A stretch of 64,000 bases of DNA from the NCBI RefSeq assembly GCF_019232825.1, contig NZ_JAFAND010000092.1, forward strand, positions 1-64,000, read 5' to 3'. The translations under genes and the position numbers were made by a program. Under the pieces are notes generated by a model. That model searched no databases. It was not told the origin of the DNA and saw only the letters and a program-made list of their open reading frames with translations. Positions 63,213 through 64,000 of this stretch are shown piece after piece. Numbering within the stretch: position 1 is the first letter of the stretch; each line of letters begins with the position of its first letter. Origin of the DNA: Paludibacterium sp. GTDB lineage: Bacteria > Pseudomonadota > Gammaproteobacteria > Burkholderiales > Chromobacteriaceae.

Positions 63213-64000
63213 ATGGCGTTTGCCTTCCTTTTTCCCGGTCAGGGCTCGCAGAGCCTGAACATGATGGACGGGTTCGACGCGCTTCCCGTGGTGCGCGAAA
63301 CCTTTGCCGAGGCGTCCGACGCCTTGGGGCAGGACCTGTGGGCCATGCTCAAGGCCGACTCGGCCGATGCCATCAACGCCACCGTCAACACGCAACCCTT
63401 GATGCTGACGGCCGGCATCGCCACCTGGCGCGCCTGGCTCGCCAGTGGCGGCGCGCACCCGTCGCGGCTTGCCGGCCATAGCTTGGGCGAGTATTCCGCG
63501 CTGGTGGCCGCCGAGGCGTTGCCGTTCGCCGATGCCGTGCGCCTGGTGCGCCTGCGCGCCGAAGCCATGCAGGCCGCCGTGCCCGAGGGCGTGGGCGCCA
63601 TGGCGGCGATTCTCGGCTTGTCCGATGAAGCGATCCGCGCCGCCTGCGCGGGCGCGGCGGCGGGCGAGGTGGTTGAGCCGGTCAATTTCAATTCGCCGGG
63701 GCAGGTGGTGATCGCTGGCCATGCCGGCGCTGTCGAGCGCGCCATGGCGGCTTGTAAGGCTGCCGGCGCCAAGCGCGCGCTGCCGTTGCCAGTGTCGGTG
63801 CCGTCGCACTGCGCATTGATGAAGCCGGCCGCCGAGCGGTTGGCTGCGGCGCTTGCGCAGGTGGCGATCCAAAAACCGGCGATCGACGTGTTGCATAATG
63901 CCGACGTCGCGGCCTACGCCGACGCGGCGCAAATCCGCGATGCGCTGGTGCGCCAGTTGTATAGCCCGGTGCGCTGGACGGAAACCGTGGCGCGCATGGC
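63213..64000 (+). CDS. fabD: Malonyl-CoA:ACP transacylase (partial, C-terminus beyond window)
   Basis: The first 262 codons of FabD. FLFPGQGSQSLNM, the GHSLGEYSALVAA nucleophile elbow (Ser near 91), and VPSHCALMKPA (His near 200) are in place. It loads malonyl groups on ACP. ATG 63213 follows CCGGAGA. The right edge of the window cuts the gene. Confidence 0.97.
   Translation, partial: MAFAFLFPGQGSQSLNMMDGFDALPVVRETFAEASDALGQDLWAMLKADSADAINATVNTQPLMLTAGIATWRAWLASGGAHPSRLAGHSLGEYSALVAAEALPFADAVRLVRLRAEAMQAAVPEGVGAMAAILGLSDEAIRAACAGAAAGEVVEPVNFNSPGQVVIAGHAGAVERAMAACKAAGAKRALPLPVSVPSHCALMKPAAERLAAALAQVAIQKPAIDVLHNADVAAYADAAQIRDALVRQLYSPVRWTETVARM

Overview
The window is high-GC DNA with tightly packed genes, short ATGA/GTGA overlaps inside operons, and gene content typical of a betaproteobacterium. 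The maf/yceD-rpmF-plsX-fabH-fabD block, the ccoNOQP oxidase, and aroC, metG, mrp and murI fit the order Neisseriales, probably Chromobacteriaceae (Chromobacterium/Paludibacterium-like). The family placement is an inference from gene content, not a phylogeny.

Region 1-3.0 kb (minus strand) is an envelope-sugar operon: ArnT-like transferase, GT2 polyprenyl-phosphate glycosyltransferase, GtrA-type membrane protein and a YdjC/ChbG (NaxD-like) deacetylase cut by the window edge. It looks like a lipid A amino-sugar decoration pathway. At 3.1-6.5 kb a POT peptide transporter diverges from tnaA (tryptophanase), which is preceded by a short reading frame with the W, D and P spacing of the TnaC arrest peptide. 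At 7.0-12.1 kb lie ccoG and ccoNOQP (cbb3 oxidase), with an FNR-type box and -10 element about 290 bp upstream of ccoN. At 12.2-21 kb are two peptidases (M61, PepN), a DMT exporter, an alpha/beta hydrolase, a WYL regulator with a VOC protein, and aroC.

At 21.0-22.0 kb a 272-bp MITE with TTAG target duplication splits a terminator hairpin, next to a toxin-antitoxin pair whose toxin has an early amber codon. galE, a small secreted protein and periplasmic asparaginase follow. At 25.1-31.3 kb is a six-gene, fully overlapping minus-strand operon: glutamate mutase (S, L, E), methylaspartate ammonia-lyase, an AtuA-family protein and a DUF4387 protein, with a divergent LysR regulator. Together with tnaA and asparaginase this suggests a strain that ferments or catabolises amino acids.

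At 32.6-34 kb two related small secreted proteins flank a decayed IS3-family element. At 34-41.7 kb are accessory genes (MFS, UDG-like, GFA, XRE regulator with SDR, GNAT, a low-GC methyltransferase, a flavoprotein). At 41.8-42.6 kb a hicAB module sits between two exact 30-bp copies of the tRNA-Ser(CGA) terminator. At 43.2-45.0 kb is an IS200/IS605 element with an intact TnpB but a TnpA that seems to lack its catalytic tyrosine.

The rest is transport and housekeeping (dicarboxylate symporter, DMT, murI, mrp, an MFS exporter behind a leader terminator, metG, a peptide-binding protein). At 55.2-57.6 kb an HD-GYP phosphodiesterase lies downstream of two tandem BLUF photoreceptors, the first of which has all key BLUF residues while the second has Phe in place of the photoactive Tyr. 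The window ends in the DUF2520/rsmI-like/maf/yceD/rpmF/plsX/fabH/fabD block.
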